This document shows, piece after piece, positions 1-12,985 of a stretch of 64,000 bases of DNA. Each line of letters begins with the position of its first letter. Positions within the stretch are counted from its first letter, which is position 1. The DNA lies in the NCBI GenBank assembly GCA_025093555.1, contig JAIWNF010000018.1, positions 186,001 through 250,000 on the forward strand, in the 5' to 3' direction. Below the pieces are notes generated by a model. It was not told where the DNA came from. It was given only the letters and a program-made list of their open reading frames with translations, and did no database searches. The DNA is from Circinella umbellata (lineage: Eukaryota > Mucoromycota > Mucoromycetes > Mucorales > Lichtheimiaceae). The position numbers and the translations under genes are program-made.

Positions 1-1170
1 TTGGGTAGCCTCCATGACAGCTGTTGAACCACATGCCAAGGCAATATGATTGCTTATTGCGACAAGATTTGTACCGCCAAACACCAATTCTAATCCTTTT
101 TCATATTCTCGTCTTGCACCAACAATATCACCCAGTGCATATTTGAGATTTCCCTTGGCATAAAACAAATTTTGCATTCGTGGTAATTGATGAATTGGTA
201 ATTGTTTCGGTGCTTTAATGGGCCCGTTTAAAGTGGTTTCTTGGCCTTTGAAGAAGTAGAGTTCAACAAATTCACAGACTCTTAATGCTTCCTTATATCG
301 TGGATAACCTTGTTTACCACTACTACTACTACTACTACTGACACCATTGCTATTGCCATTATTTTCAATAGAGATCGCGTTGCCATTATTGTTTGTACTA
401 CCATTACTGGTCAGAGTTGAACTTACTCCTGATCCTGATAATAAACCATTGATTCCTGTTGTTACAGCATTATCAGAAGGTGTAGATACAGATATTTTTG
501 TTGACCCCTTTTCATCTTGATGTTTACTGGTATCATTTATATTGGTATTGCTATTATTGTTAGACACAGTTGAGCACAAGACACCAACAAGATTTTCAAC
601 AGCATCCCAGTAACCTGGACGAAGTTTTACAGCTTGGTACCACCATTGTTCAGCCTCTGTAGTACGTCCCATACTCCGCAATGTTGTACCTATATTGCTC
701 ATTGCTTCTACATAATGAGGGTCGAACTTGAGAATCAGCTGGTTGTACCGTAACGATGATTGATAATCCTGATAGGTATAATAAACACATGCCAATAATA
801 AAAGTGTTGGGAGATGATCAGGATATGCATTATGAATCGTATGTAAAATAGTAAGTAATTCTGGATTTCTCGGTGTAGTCGAATAAAGTGTATGAGCATA
901 TTGAAGCATGTTTTCACGCCATTCTTCAGTCCATTGAACATTATTATTGGTTAATGGATAGACAACACCTCCCTGTTGTTGTGACAATGTTGCTGATGGT
1001 GTTGAGACGCCGGATGCCTGTGCTACGGCGGCAGCAGCAGCAGCAGCGGCAGCTGCCAAGTATTGTTGCTGACTCGTTACAGAAGAAGGTGATAAAAGTT
1101 GATTTAAATCATTAGTGGTATATGGATACAAGTGCTGGTGAGATGTCTTTTGTTGTTGAAGTTGTAATAT

Positions 1171-1201
<31 letters not shown>

Positions 1202-1744
1202 ACTGCAATTTGAAACTGTTGCGGGTTTAATCCCAAACTATCCAAGGTAGGCAACCCGGCGGCTGCGGCAGCAGCAACAGCCATTGTATTATTATTGTTA
1301 TTATTAGATGAATGATGATTAAGGGGTTGTTGTTGTTGTTGTTGTTGATATGAATGATGAGGATGCTGCTGTTGATGATGTGTTGTACTACTAGTCCCAT
1401 GACGTTGTTGTTGTTGCTGATATTGTTTTTGAAATTCTGGATCAACCCGACTTGACAGATATTGTCTTCGTTTAGGATCATAATAATGATTTACCCAACC
1501 ATTAGATCCTTCAAAATAATAACTTGCCAATGTTGGACTAGGTGGTGGTAACATGAGAGGAGGAAGATAATGAGATTGCTGTGGCTGCTGTTGTGTTTGC
1601 TCATGATAATATTGTTGATACAACTGTTGATATTGACTAAAAGCAGATTGTGGTGAAGATAAGTGTTGGTCATGGTGGTTTACGGTTTGGAATTGTTGTT
1701 GTTGTAGTAATGGCAGGTTTTGCTGCTGCTGCTGCTGCTGCTGC

Positions 1745-1775
<31 letters not shown>

Positions 1776-2119
1776 GAGGGTATATATATGAAGAAACAAC
1801 AGAAGTAGGGTCATATTGTATTGCTACAGTAGGTTGCAATTGTTGTTGCTGTAGTTGACCATTGCGCGAGAACTATGTATATAAAGGCAGGTTTTCAATT
1901 AGCTCAAACCTTTTACACCATTGAAAAAAAAAAAACATCTCGACAAAAAATAAAAATTAAAATAGAAACAGAAAGTATTCATACAGAATCAGAGTCATGC
2001 CGTAAGCGTGTATTAGAAGTAGTATTTAATTCTTGTTGCTTTTGACGACTATTATGGGTTTGCAAATAGACTCTATCAGCAGGAAAAGCACCAGGCATGT
2101 AGTTTTGTTGGAATAACAT
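1..2119 (-). CDS. PolyQ/TPR protein, probable fungal O-GlcNAc transferase (GT41), N-terminal part
   Basis: Partial gene on the minus strand, running off the left edge. Exon 1 is 2119-1985 and exon 2 is 1872 to 1, joined by a GT-AG intron in phase 0; about 669 residues are visible. The first ~350 residues are low complexity: 19 consecutive Gln at 1776-1720, several more Gln runs, and an Ala run near 1050-1020. After this come TPR-type helical pairs, for example PHYVEAMSNIGTTLRSMGR followed by AVKLRPGYWDAVENLVGVL, then a Ser/Asn-rich insert and a further TPR segment (NLFYAKGNLKYALGDIVGAR). From memory of the family, this TPR arrangement matches fungal proteins of glycosyltransferase family 41, which move GlcNAc from UDP-GlcNAc to Ser/Thr of nuclear and cytosolic proteins. 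The catalytic half lies outside the window, so the enzymatic call is inference; another TPR scaffold is possible. Confidence 0.6.
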
Positions 2120-4711
2120 AAAGATTGTAGTTTGTGATATATGTATATTAAAGAAGAAGAAAAAAAAAAGTGAGGAGAAGAAGGAGGAGGGGTTATTAAA
2201 GAAAAAGAAAAAAAAAATAGGAAGAAGAGTAGTATGTATGTGTGTAAAGAATAAGAGAAAAAAAAAAAAAAAGGTTTAAAGGGAGTTATTTGCGGGTATT
2301 GAACGAAAAAAAAAAGAGAGATACCTTGAATAGAGAGATATCAACATACACACACCTTTTTTTTTATTCTCTTAAACTCGTTTTAATTGTGTGTGGGTTT
2401 TTTTTTTATACAAGGAGAGTGAAAGGACCATTCACCTTTTTTTTTTTCTACCTTTTTTTTTTGGCTGTAAGTGGGAAGACATTTTGTATGTGTAAATGTG
2501 AGGAAATTTAAACTGCGTCATCGAACACTGATTAATCACTAAACCCTTTTAGGAAAGGTTTAAATACACTCTTTTTCTAACACATCCCGTGTCAACCTTG
2601 ATAATGTATACACACACAACAATACAATTTAACATTTTCTTTCACTACCTTCCTCCTTTATTATCACATTCTTTTTTATTTTTTCGCTTTCTAATTATCA
2701 CTTTATTCTTTGTTACAAAAATATAAATTTAATAAAAATAATAATAATAATAAAAAGATGAAAAAATTGTTATTATTTAAAAGAACTAAAATAGTTTCAT
2801 CATCAACTGACTTTTTTTTGGGATTAAAGACTTTGGGGGTGTAAAGAAAAAAAAAGAAACTGATTAATTTGGGGGGACAAGGAGCAAAAAGAGAGAGGGG
2901 GAGTTTTTTCTTGGGGGGTGATGAGAAGGGAGGCGAGTTATTTTTTTTTTTTTATGAGAGGGCCACCTCTTTTTTTTTTTTTTCCTGTACACAAAGGAGC
3001 TGCACAATGATTGACCATAATATCTACACATACGCACACAACACTATTGGTTATTAATAGGTTGCTAAGCAAAGCCGTGGCCATAGAAACAATTGTTTTA
3101 ATAGAATGAAAACTAATAAGCTTAAGAAATTAAAAATACCCTTGATATATGACGGCATGATTTATTAAACGATAATAGGCTGCGTTGTTTTACTTGGGAA
3201 AAAAAAAATCAATATATGTATATGTATCTGGGGGTGTAGGAGATGAGTTTTGAAAGGAGTGAGAGATGATAAATGTGATACAACTTATAACAAAAATATA
3301 TCTAATAACATTCACTTTCTTGTACGTATGAATGAATTCTTGATAAAAAAGTAAACGTGGTTACTATATGATATATTATTATAGTGATTACAGTTAAAAT
3401 TGAAATGGTATGTTGAAATAATAATAAAAGGTAAAATGTACCTTTTGGTAATTGCTTCCGAGTACCCAAGTTTGATAATATTACTTGTGTTTTGTTTTCT
3501 TCTTGATAATAAATGTAAAATAACTCATATATGGTTATTATAATTATACGCACATATCACAAAAAAAAACACGAAAAAAAAAAAAAAAAGAACCAAAGGC
3601 TAGGCCTAAAAAAAAGCATACATTCTCTTCCTGGATCTCCCTTGCTATTGAAAAAAGCAAGGTATAGCTACAACCAAAAAACCCTTTCAAAGTTTTTTTT
3701 ATTATTATTGGTATGATGTTATAGATAGTAGGTATACAAAATAAGCAACTGTTTTTATTTTATTTTATAAGGGCTTAGTTTGATTTTTTTTTTTTGGGGG
3801 GGGGAGGGAGAACAACAGTGCAAAGAGATCACCGTAACAGTCCATAATAATAATAATAGCTTATTTATGTCAGACAACTTATATGTGTATCACATGTGGA
3901 TATCTTGAGGATTTAATAACACTATGTTACCATTATTTTGTTGTTATAAACAACGAGTAGGAGTAGTAAGGAGTAGTAGGAGTGATGACCTATATCATAA
4001 AGAGGAATTAAATTTTACTCAACAACAACAAGAATTGGTCAGGTTGTGAATGAATTCCAAAAACATATATATGTATTATTGTTCTTAGGATGGTCAAGTA
4101 TATACAATTAGTTTTATTCCCTCTATTAATCATATAATCAATAAACCTTTATGGATTAAATGAGAAGAAATTATTATGCCTAGATTTCATTGATCCACCA
4201 TGGGTATAATAAGTAGGAAAAAGCAGTAAAATTATGCATAATTTATTTTATTTTTTGGTGTGCGCAAATTTTTTTTTTATTTGCATGTACTACTAATGAA
4301 CAAGAAAAGAAGATAAAAACGTGTAAAAACAACCTTTAGTTAATATGTGAAAAAAAAAAAAAAAACTACACTTATTTATTGTGTTACTCGTTTGTTTTTT
4401 CTTTTTTGTTTTATTTTAACAAAGATCAACATTTTCTAAAGGATGGATCGTAAAGTTGTAAAAAGAAAAAAGTGTAAGGAAAAAATAGTGTAGGAGTGGG
4501 AAGATGGGGAGCGGGGGATGATAGGAATGGAAGAAAATAACGAAGCTACGTATTATAGAATAGGTTTGCAATAGCAGTAAGTTTGTGTTTTTTTGTTTTG
4601 TTTTTTTTTTTCAGAAAATAAAAACCTTTTCGTCTCTTTCTCTCGCTCTCTTTTCTTTTTATTATTATTATTATATATCAAAGTCACTCCAGTGTTATAA
4701 AATAAGGTATT
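2120..4711. other. Divergent intergenic region, no gene seen
   Basis: About 2.6 kb between two divergent genes. It is dominated by poly-A and poly-T runs, purine-rich blocks (2150-2280, 2850-2930) and a G-run near 3795-3806. The short open frames here have no domain, no splice support and homopolymer-driven composition, so I read the region as promoter and 5' leader DNA for both neighbours. Confidence 0.6.
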
Positions 4712-6817
4712 ATGGAACGTCGTTTCAACTCCAATAATCTCCACCGTTCACGTCATGAAAGTTATACAACTGATGACGAAGATCCACTGGGTCGAATGTC
4801 TGATCTCGAAAGTGATGGTGGTGGTGTTACGGGTAGTAATAGCAACAGTAATAACAATAGTCATCACCATCACGACCATACAACTAGTAGAGATTTCTTG
4901 CCTTTATTAAGACGACGCCGTTCTTCTTCTGTCTCATTAACAGCTTCTCCTTCATCCTCTTCACAGAAAATGAGTATTGATTCTGACGATAATCGTTCCA
5001 TGTCGTCAATATCTGCAGGTGGTAATGGTGGTAACACGAATCGACAATCACTCTCCTCATTTTCTTCGCGGTCATATTTTCCGCTGCAACAACAATCCGA
5101 CACAATGATGCCACCACCTCCATCTTCCCATCGAAAATTAACCCGTTCTCTTTCTTCTGAACTTTCTTCTTCTCCTACTTCTTCTTCTTTGAATCAACAT
5201 CATCACAGTCATACCTCTTGGTCTCCTTCTTCCCCTTCAAGACATCCTCATCAACAATCATCTTCTTCACAACAAATACCTCAGCATCCTCATCAACACA
5301 GTCAGCAGCCTCCACAACCTGTTTTTACCTTGGATGAAATTATGGTAGATCCTTCTTCATCAACATCAAATGCTTCTTCTTCATATTCATCTTCCTCATT
5401 AGCTGATGGTGTTAATAGTGGTTGTCATAATAATAGGAAGTTTATTTCATCACCGGCAGCAGTACCTCCATTACTAGCAACTAATAGTATAAGACCTACT
5501 ATGATGCGAAGATCATCTTCTACAGATCGTATACCCCATCATCATCAACATCAACAACAACAACAACAACAACAGCAACATCAATATCGACATCATCATC
5601 GTTCAGCAAGTAGTAGTAGTGCAGAGTCAAGTTCTGCTAAACGTAATTCTGATCCAGAAAGGAGGAGTGTTACTAGAAGAAGTACTTTACACGTACGTAA
5701 TAGTAGTATCAGTAACATAAATTAATCTACTCATATTAAATAACATTTGAAGGAAAAAAAAACAATTCTCCTAATTAATCAAAACCAACCATATATTTTT
5801 ATTTAGCCACGATCTAAAGCACTCGCAAGAGTAATGAGTCAAACAGAGGTACATCTTATTTTTACTCTTTGGAATAATAAAAAAGAAGCCTCAGACTAAA
5901 AAATATATGATTGTGTATGTGTTTTTTTTCCCTTTAACTTTATATAGGAGGATACACGACCTGCCGATGTGGAAATGCGAAGGGAACGTGACATGACTCA
6001 ACAAATAAAAGCACGACTAGGCAAAATGACAATGGATACCGATTCTTTAGGTAGTCATAGTGCTGCTAGTAGTAGCAGTTGTAGTAATACTAGTAATAGC
6101 AATTGTGGTACTAGCTCTAAACCTGCTGTAAGTTTTATCTTCTTTTCTATTTTATTATATTATGAGAAAAAGAAGAAGGTTTAGGGAGAAAGACAATAAT
6201 TAACTTTTTTTTTGTTTTTTGTTGATTAGCCATGTGGATCTGTTCCTGCTGTTGCTTGGGCACGTATAAGAGATCCTGAATGTTCTCCTACGATGCCGCC
6301 ATATCATGCATCCAAACTCAATCCAGAAATGGAAATGACTGTAAGCCTCATATTTCATTATTACTTTTTCTTTTCTCTTAATTTAACATGGTAGGTAATG
6401 AGAAAAAAACCCTTTTTATTTTTATTAGAATTTTCAGTTTGATAATCTTCCTTCACCTATCCAACAAACATATAAAAGTATTAAGCGTAAATGTAAGTAT
6501 AATAAAAAGATATAAAAGGGAAATCATATGAAACTAAACTAACAGCAACAAAATCTCTATCATTATTAGCTTCGGAGGATCGCTTTGAACCTTATCCAAC
6601 GAATAGCTTGAAACGAAGGGCGGTATCACCATCCGTTTCGGCTTCAGGATCACCTGTATTATCAGCAATATCAAGTCCTCCTTATTCGTTTTATGGTAGT
6701 AGTCCAACTAGCAATGCTGCTGCACGTGCTCAACAAAAGCCAGGACAATTATCTTCATCATCTTTTAATTTACAAGATGCTAGTGGAGGTCTTAGTAGAA
6801 TGTCATTAAGTGAATGA
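4712..6817 (+). CDS. Ser/Gln/His-rich protein with a possible PABIR (FAM122)-like core
   Basis: Six exons: 4712-5692, 5807-5848, 5948-6127, 6230-6340, 6429-6492 and 6570-6817, all GT-AG, giving 541 residues. The first 300 residues are Ser-rich with His and Gln runs (poly-Gln near 5550-5577) and several RRxSS or KRNSDP basic-Ser sites that look like kinase targets. Exons 2-3 encode a compact charged helix (KALARVMSQTEEDTR, then MRRERDMTQQIKARL). Exons 5-6 encode PSPIQQTYKSIKRK followed by SLKRRAVSPS. Helix and KRK...KRR box occur in the same order as in animal PABIR/FAM122 inhibitors of PP2A-B55, but the similarity is short and was judged by eye. No enzyme domain, signal peptide or membrane segment is visible. 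The gene is certain; the function is not. Confidence 0.8.
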
Positions 6818-7059
6818 ATGAATTGAATTGAATTGAAATAGAATCGATTTATTTATATATGATTTATATTTATTATTATTGTTGTTCTGTTTATAACGTT
6901 TATTATTATATTTTTATATGTACATATTCAATTTTTAAATATTCCCACACTTATCTTTCACCCCACTTCTTTACATACTTTATATACCTTTTACTTTTCA
7001 TTTCCCTTTTTTTTTTTTCTTTCTTCTTTCTCTGGTTTTTATTTCAACAAATATATAAA

Positions 7060-8613
7060 ATGACAGGTCATCAAAGATTATCTGGAAAAGTTGCTATTAT
7101 TACTGGTGCTGCTAGGTATATATTTTATATATAAAATTAAATGTTTATCTTATTGGGGGAATCCTAATCTTAAATTCTTTTTTTTTTGCGCGCGTTTTGC
7201 ATGTGTGTTATGCGTGTGTATTTTTCTTTTCAAAAATAATAATAATAATAATAAAAAAGTGGTATTGGATTCGAAGCTTCAGTATTATTTGCTAAAGAAG
7301 GAGCTCAGGTTGTATGTGCGGATTTAAATGAACAAGGTATTCAAAAGACAGTAGAAAAAATCGCGTCTTTGGTCGGTAAAGATAAAGCCATTGCTGTCAA
7401 AACAGATGTTTCCAAAGAAGAACAAGTCAAACATCTTGTGGACACAGCCGTGCAAACGTTTGGTATATAACTTGTTTTTTTTATATTGTAACAGCTAAAA
7501 AAAACCAAAAAAACAAAACTAATATATTCACAATACTATTACGTACGTACGTACGTACATACGAACTAATATTTTAGGCAAGTTAAATATCATGTTTAAT
7601 AATGCTGGTATCATGCATCCAGAAGATGACAGTGCTTTGACCACTGAAGAACATATTTGGTGAGTTCAATTTTGTTTTTTTTTTTTTTCAATTATAAACA
7701 TGATGGTAAATACTAAATGGAATGTTTGTATTATTATTAGGAATCTCACTATGGATATTAATGTTAAAGGAGTTTGGTATGGATGTAAACATGCAATTAT
7801 TGCTATGAGAAATTCGGGTGGTGGATCTGTTATTAACACAGCTAGTTTTGTTGCGTTACGTGGTGCAGCAACTCCTCAACTTGCATGTAAATAAGTATTC
7901 TTCGTTTTGGAATTGAATAGAAAAAACAAACATGTGAATACTAAAAATTGCAAACAATAGATACTGCATCCAAAGGGGCTGTGTTAGCCATGACGTATGT
8001 ACTTTGATATATTATTCATAGTTGTATAATGTTAGATGCCCAATATACAAATATATATATATATATTACGTAGGTTGTTCCATTTATTTGTTTATTTATT
8101 TTTCTATGTGTAGTCGGGAACTTGCCATGGTACACGCTCGTGAAAATATCCGTTTTAACGCATTATGCCCTGGACCTTTACGTACACCTTTGCTTATGGA
8201 TTTTTTGAATACTGAAGAGAAAAAACAACGTCGTATGGTTCATCTTCCTCAAGGACGGTTTGGTAAGATAATATTTGTTAAAAAAAAAAGTTGAAATGAA
8301 TGAATTATTAATTATAGACCCCAAAACAAAAAAATAAACAGGCGAAGCAATTGAACAAGCTTATGGTGCATTGTTCCTTGCTTCAGATGAGAGCTCTTAT
8401 GTAACAGGAACTGACTTTTTAGTAGATGGTGGATTAGCAAATGCTTATGTGGTATGTAACGTGAAGAAAAATAAAATAAAAGAAGCATGTGTGGCTCTTG
8501 AACTCTGAGCGCTAATAACATATATCCGACTTTATTTTTTGCATAAATAATATTAATAGACTCCTGAAGGAGAACCTCTTGGACCTGTACCACGTAATTT
8601 TGCAGAAACATAG
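7060..8613 (+). CDS. Short-chain dehydrogenase/reductase (classical SDR)
   Basis: Eight exons: 7060-7115, 7260-7462, 7578-7659, 7741-7886, 7961-7994, 8114-8262, 8342-8451 and 8560-8613; 277 residues, normal for a classical SDR. The Rossmann cofactor motif TGAASGIG spans the first intron. NNAG follows (MFNNAGIMHP), then the catalytic Ser region (SVINTASFVALRG) and the YxxxK pair as YTASK, split by intron 4. The CPGPLRTPL segment and a C-terminal FLVDGGLANAY complete the fold. It should be an NAD(P)H-dependent oxidoreductase, probably soluble since no targeting peptide is seen. The acidic residue in VVCADLNEQG after beta-2 suggests NAD(H) preference. The substrate cannot be told. It starts only 242 bp after the previous gene. 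Intron 2 holds a palindromic (ACGT)4.5 run at 7541-7558. Confidence 0.93.
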
Positions 8614-8845
8614 ATATCAACTTGTCAAAATAATTATCTATAATGCTATTATTGGTTTTTTTCTATAATTCATATGAGTCAGAATGTATACATAGTAATG
8701 ATAATGAAATAAATGATTCAAAGGAATAATAGCTACTAGCTGAGTATTCTTCTGATTTTTTCTTTTTTTTTTTTTTTTTTTACTTTCTTGCTTTTGGTTC
8801 TACGTACATATCAAATAGATCTATAGATCTTTTTTAAAAAAAAAA

Positions 8846-10391
8846 ATGCCAGTACCAACCAATCCACATTTACATTCTACTACTGCGACTACTATGAATA
8901 ATACTAATGAAGAACAAAAACAAATGCCTACTTTACCAAAAATAACTTCACAAGATATCAGTCATTGTGCATTGTCGTCATGGTATAATCAATTTCGAAC
9001 AATGACTTTTCGATCCAAGATCTTGCCTTTAACTTCAGAATTCATCAAATATTTAAATGCTGATGGTATTTTTTTACCAGAAGAAGGGTAATAGTACACA
9101 CACAGATGTATTTATATATATATATATATATATAACAAAATGATAGAAGAAGTGAATATGTATTTAATTTATGAAATCATTTCAATTTTGATATTAGACA
9201 ACCACAAGCAGCTGCCACCATTGAAGAAATTGACTCTTCTGACGAAGAAGAAGAATATGATGATGATGATGATACTAATACACCCAATTTTCCAGAAATT
9301 GAATCATTTATTCGAGAATCAATCCAAGATTTAGGTGGTGCTGTTTTTCCAAAATTAACATGGAGTTCACCACGCGATGCTGCTTGGATAGCTGCCACTC
9401 AATCCTTGAAATGTACTTCACCTTTTGATGTACTTCTATTATTAAAATCTTCGGATTTTATAAACCATGATTTAAATCATGCATTTGAACACTGTAGCGA
9501 TGAAGAAGCACAACAAGAACAACAACAACAACATTATTTAGTACTTCGAAAATGGCAAGATTTACAACCATCGATGGAATTTAGAGTTTTTATTAAGAAC
9601 AAAGAAATCATTGGTACAATAAAGAATAAAGATTTATTGACATTTATAAGATATATATATAAACTAACTATTTTTTTTTTCGTATAAATTATTTACTTAT
9701 AGCTATTTCACAACGAGATCTTGCTTATTATGACTTTTTAGAAGGAATGAAAGATGATATAGAAAATATGATTTTTGATTTCTTTGAAGATCATGTACAA
9801 CAAGTATTTTCGAATGATAATTGTAAGTCATATAAAATATAATCTTATTAAAATACTAGAATTAATTCATTTATATATATATATAGATGTAATGGATGTT
9901 TATATTGAACGACAACGACGTAAAGTATGGATTATTGATTTTAATCCTTTCACACCTGCAACAGATGGCCTTCTTTTTGAATGGTCTGAATTAGCTCAAT
10001 GTAAGTATTATTTTTTTTTCAATCTCGTAATTAATAATAGTATTGTTAATATATAACATTTTTTTTTTTCAAAAAAAAAAAATACTTTTGTAATATAGTG
10101 AAAAGTAATCAAGAAGAAGATAATGAACATGCTGATGAACCTGAATTTCGTACTATTCTTTCTGAAGTTGAAGCAAATACGCATGTGTGTAGTGCACCTC
10201 GATTTGCAACAAATATGGTGCCAAGAGATATGATTGATCTATCGGATGGTCGAACAGTAGCAGAATTTGCTGAAGAATTCCAACGTGCCATGAGGTTGAC
10301 AGAAACTCAACAAGACGATAGTAGTAGTGACGATGATGATGAAGAAGAAGAAGAAAAAGGAGATAATAATAATAATAATAATGGACGATGA
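8846..10391 (+). CDS. CDC123: CDC123/D123 family eIF2 assembly chaperone
   Basis: Five exons: 8846-9087, 9198-9613, 9703-9822, 9887-10000 and 10099-10391; 394 residues. Family signatures appear in order: SWYNQFRTMTFRS near the N terminus, an acidic loop (DSSDEEEEYDDDDD), FPKLTWSSPRDAAW, the hallmark LRKWQDLQPSMEFRVFIK, IIAISQRDLAYYDFL, and VWIIDFNPF in the ATP-grasp-like core. CDC123 binds eIF2-gamma and is needed to assemble the eIF2 alpha-beta-gamma trimer, so the protein acts in the cytosol on translation initiation. The C terminus ends in an Asp/Glu/Asn-rich tail, as in many fungal members. It converges on SPC1, with 106 bp between the stop codons. Confidence 0.96.
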
Positions 10392-10497
10392 CGATGATGA
10401 TGGTGATTTTTTTTTCTTATATATTATTTATCATTTATATTTAATAACATAATGTTGCTTAAGGAAATGATGGATAAGTTGGAGGGGGAATATGAGA

Positions 10498-11032
10498 TCA
10501 TTTTGTTGCTTTAGTTGAAGGAAGCCATTTTTGTGGATGACGATTATACATAGGCCATGGTGGTAAAATAACCTAATACATAAAGTAGAAATGATACTAT
10601 AAGTTGGATTGAAAAACTACATAACTATACATATACCATTATAAAAGAGAAAAGAAGACATACAACTGTAGCAATGATCAAACCGACCAAGAATACACCC
10701 ACTGTTATTAATAGTGATTCAGAAACATAACCTGCAATAAAACCAATAACCTATATATATATATATAGTTTATTTACAATAACTGTTTTAGTATTTTTTT
10801 GTTTCTTTTTTTCTTCTATAGTTAAATAGTATAAAAAATAAATTACAGCAAAAGAGATGAGAATCAAGTGTGTAAGTTGATCAGCAAGACCTTGTCCTTC
10901 GAAATCCTAATTTATATAAATCGTGTTAGGTTAGTTTTATTTCAACATTGGTTTCCTTTTTATCAAATTCCATCACAGTAAATAAATAACTTAATTACAA
11001 TGGTCCATTCAAAATAATCTGCAAGTGTCATG
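10498..11032 (-). CDS. SPC1: Signal peptidase complex subunit 1 (SPC1/SPCS1)
   Basis: Four small exons on the minus strand: 11032-11000, 10906-10847, 10750-10664 and 10572-10498; the protein is only 84 residues. It starts MTLADYFEWTIDFEGQGLAD, the typical SPC1 N terminus in which DFEGQ is conserved. Two hydrophobic helices follow (LTHLILISFAVIGFIAGYV and SLLITVGVFLVGLIIATVV) with a short luminal turn, then the PPWPMYNRHPQKWLP tail. SPC1 is a small non-catalytic subunit of the ER signal peptidase complex, with both termini cytosolic, and helps the complex discriminate signal peptides from membrane segments. The ATG was chosen because it opens the conserved segment directly. Confidence 0.93.
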
Positions 11033-12229
11033 GGTGTGATGATTGTGATTTATGCACTTGATAAGTATTTGACACGTAGCAGCAAAAAAAGAAAAAAACC
11101 AGAGCTCCTTATTTCTGAAGTACACCCCGCAAAATTAAAGATAAAAATGTGTGTATGCCACAGGTAGCACCAAATTAAACTACTGGTTTACTGTGATATA
11201 TAATTCTTGTTTTATTGTAATCATTCATTTTATTATATAATTTTTAGTCAAAGTACTTGTTGTTATTGTCTTAATTGCCCTGAAAATCATGTTAAAAAAA
11301 CAAGTGGAGTTTCTCATCTCGCTAGTATATCAAAATACTTATATATAGCTACAGCTTATTAAAGTAGTACTATTACCCAATATATAAGATCTGACCCAAA
11401 AAAAATAATTAAATTCATTGTTATCCTCTAATTATAATACTATGCTTTACCTTAACACTTATATACTTAGAAACAAAACAGTCTGATTGAAATCGAGATA
11501 TACCCACATATTTGTAATAAAGTTTATAATAACCAAATATATAAAGTAATAGAATAAATCTTTCTATACCGTATATTTATATATGTAAATTACTTTTTAC
11601 GTATGATTTATATTTATAAGAAAAGAGAAAGTCGTTAGTTACAGCTCCTTCTCTACAGTGGTTGGACTTTAACTTAAAGAATTGTAAAATAAAAAATTGT
11701 TTTGGAGAAAAGAACTAACTCTCGATAGCTGGGAGTCTTCAATTCTGCAACTTCACAATTTTATGCTCATAATTTCACCTTACAAAATGAAGCGATCAAT
11801 AGACTAGGTAATGTCACTAACGTTGTACTCCTGGTAATAGATATTTTTATAATAAATTACTGTACGTAGGTACGGTGAAAATTTGTTATTTTATTCAATG
11901 TCTCCTGTTAAACACAGTGCCAGGAGGTTTGACATATTTGTTTGAGAAAGCTCATACACGTATGTAAAAATAAAAAAAAAAATGAAAACCCTGTCGGGAT
12001 AGCAGGGGAAAAAGACAGAGGAATAAAGTAAGAGGTACTAGAGAGGAAGTGAAGAGATACATGAACTTGGCGTTGAAGGTTTGCTATTGACGTGTGCGTG
12101 CTTATTTAGGGAAAGGGAGGGGAAGTTTTATTATTAATCGATAGGTGAGTGTATTCTGTAAGTGCTGTCGGGTTTAAGTTTCTTATTTAGTAAGCTCAGG
12201 AGGAGAAGGACCAATCCATGTTAAAAAAT

Positions 12230-12980
12230 GCTTGACTGGAATTTTCATCTTAATGTTGCTGTTGGGTGGAGGCTGAATGTTGATGAGCGTCTAATTCGGC
12301 TAAGATTGTACATACTATAGGCCACAGAATTTTTAACCGTTAGGTCCTTGATGCGGAAGATGGTTTACTTTTTGGCAGGGGCTTGAGAAGATAAGAGAGT
12401 GGACCATCAGTTTTGGTGATGTGTAATTTGAGGCGCTTATGCATTCGGAGGTAGTGTATTAAATGTTGTTTGATGAACTTTGAGGACAAGCATGTCATGT
12501 ACGTTTTCGGTTCGCCACCAGGAAGCCAGTCCATTCTCCAACGTATACTACGTACATCGGCTTCGTTCCTTCCCAGTCATTGGAAGCCACATTATGATGC
12601 GTCGAGTTCAGCCCTTTCGGAAGAAAGAAGATTATGGTGCTTCTGTGTGGTGTTGGATAAGTTGCCATATGGGAGACTGGCGTAAATTGTTTCAATGACT
12701 AGTTGATGATTGTTGTAGAAATTGATTTTTGAGTAATTTGAGTAGGGTGTTCTCAGGAAATAGTTGTTCTCGGTAGCAATGTTTTGTTTGGAGGATGTTA
12801 GTACGTTCATACATGCTTGGTAGACTCGTAATATGTCTCATGATTTATGTTTTTGAGTTTTTATGTAGTCCAAATATCATTGGAATACATTTAGTTTGTG
12901 ATTGTTTAGCAGTTTGACGTTGGTACGTATTGGTAAGCGTTGTGATGGCTAGGTCGTACTAATGAGGATACGGAATTATG
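12230..12980 (-). pseudogene. Decayed non-LTR (LINE) retrotransposon, C-terminal reverse transcriptase relic
   Basis: Read on the minus strand, this stretch gives broken segments in the order typical of the end of a zygomycete LINE reverse transcriptase: YDLAITTLTNT, then KCIPMIFGLHKNSKT, then IMRHITSLPSMYERTNILQT and LFPENTLLKLL, and after a frame change WLPGGEPKTYM, CLSSKFIKQHLIHYLRMHKR, DGPLSYLLKPLP and WPIVCTILAELDAHQHSAS. At least six in-frame stops and one or more frameshifts interrupt it, so it is non-functional. The 5' two-thirds (endonuclease, RT palm) are absent or unrecognisable. The identification is by memory of the family and its characteristic order of segments. Confidence 0.6.
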
Positions 12981-12985
12981 TATTC

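Noticed and set aside
2290..3057. Short plus-strand open frames between the first two genes
   Set aside because: Composition is driven by poly-T and poly-A runs (long Phe and Lys strings), with no domain or splice support.
4870..5123. Minus-strand open frames opposite the Ser-rich gene
   Set aside because: They are shadows of the plus-strand Ser/His codons; the plus-strand exon continues in phase through five further exons.
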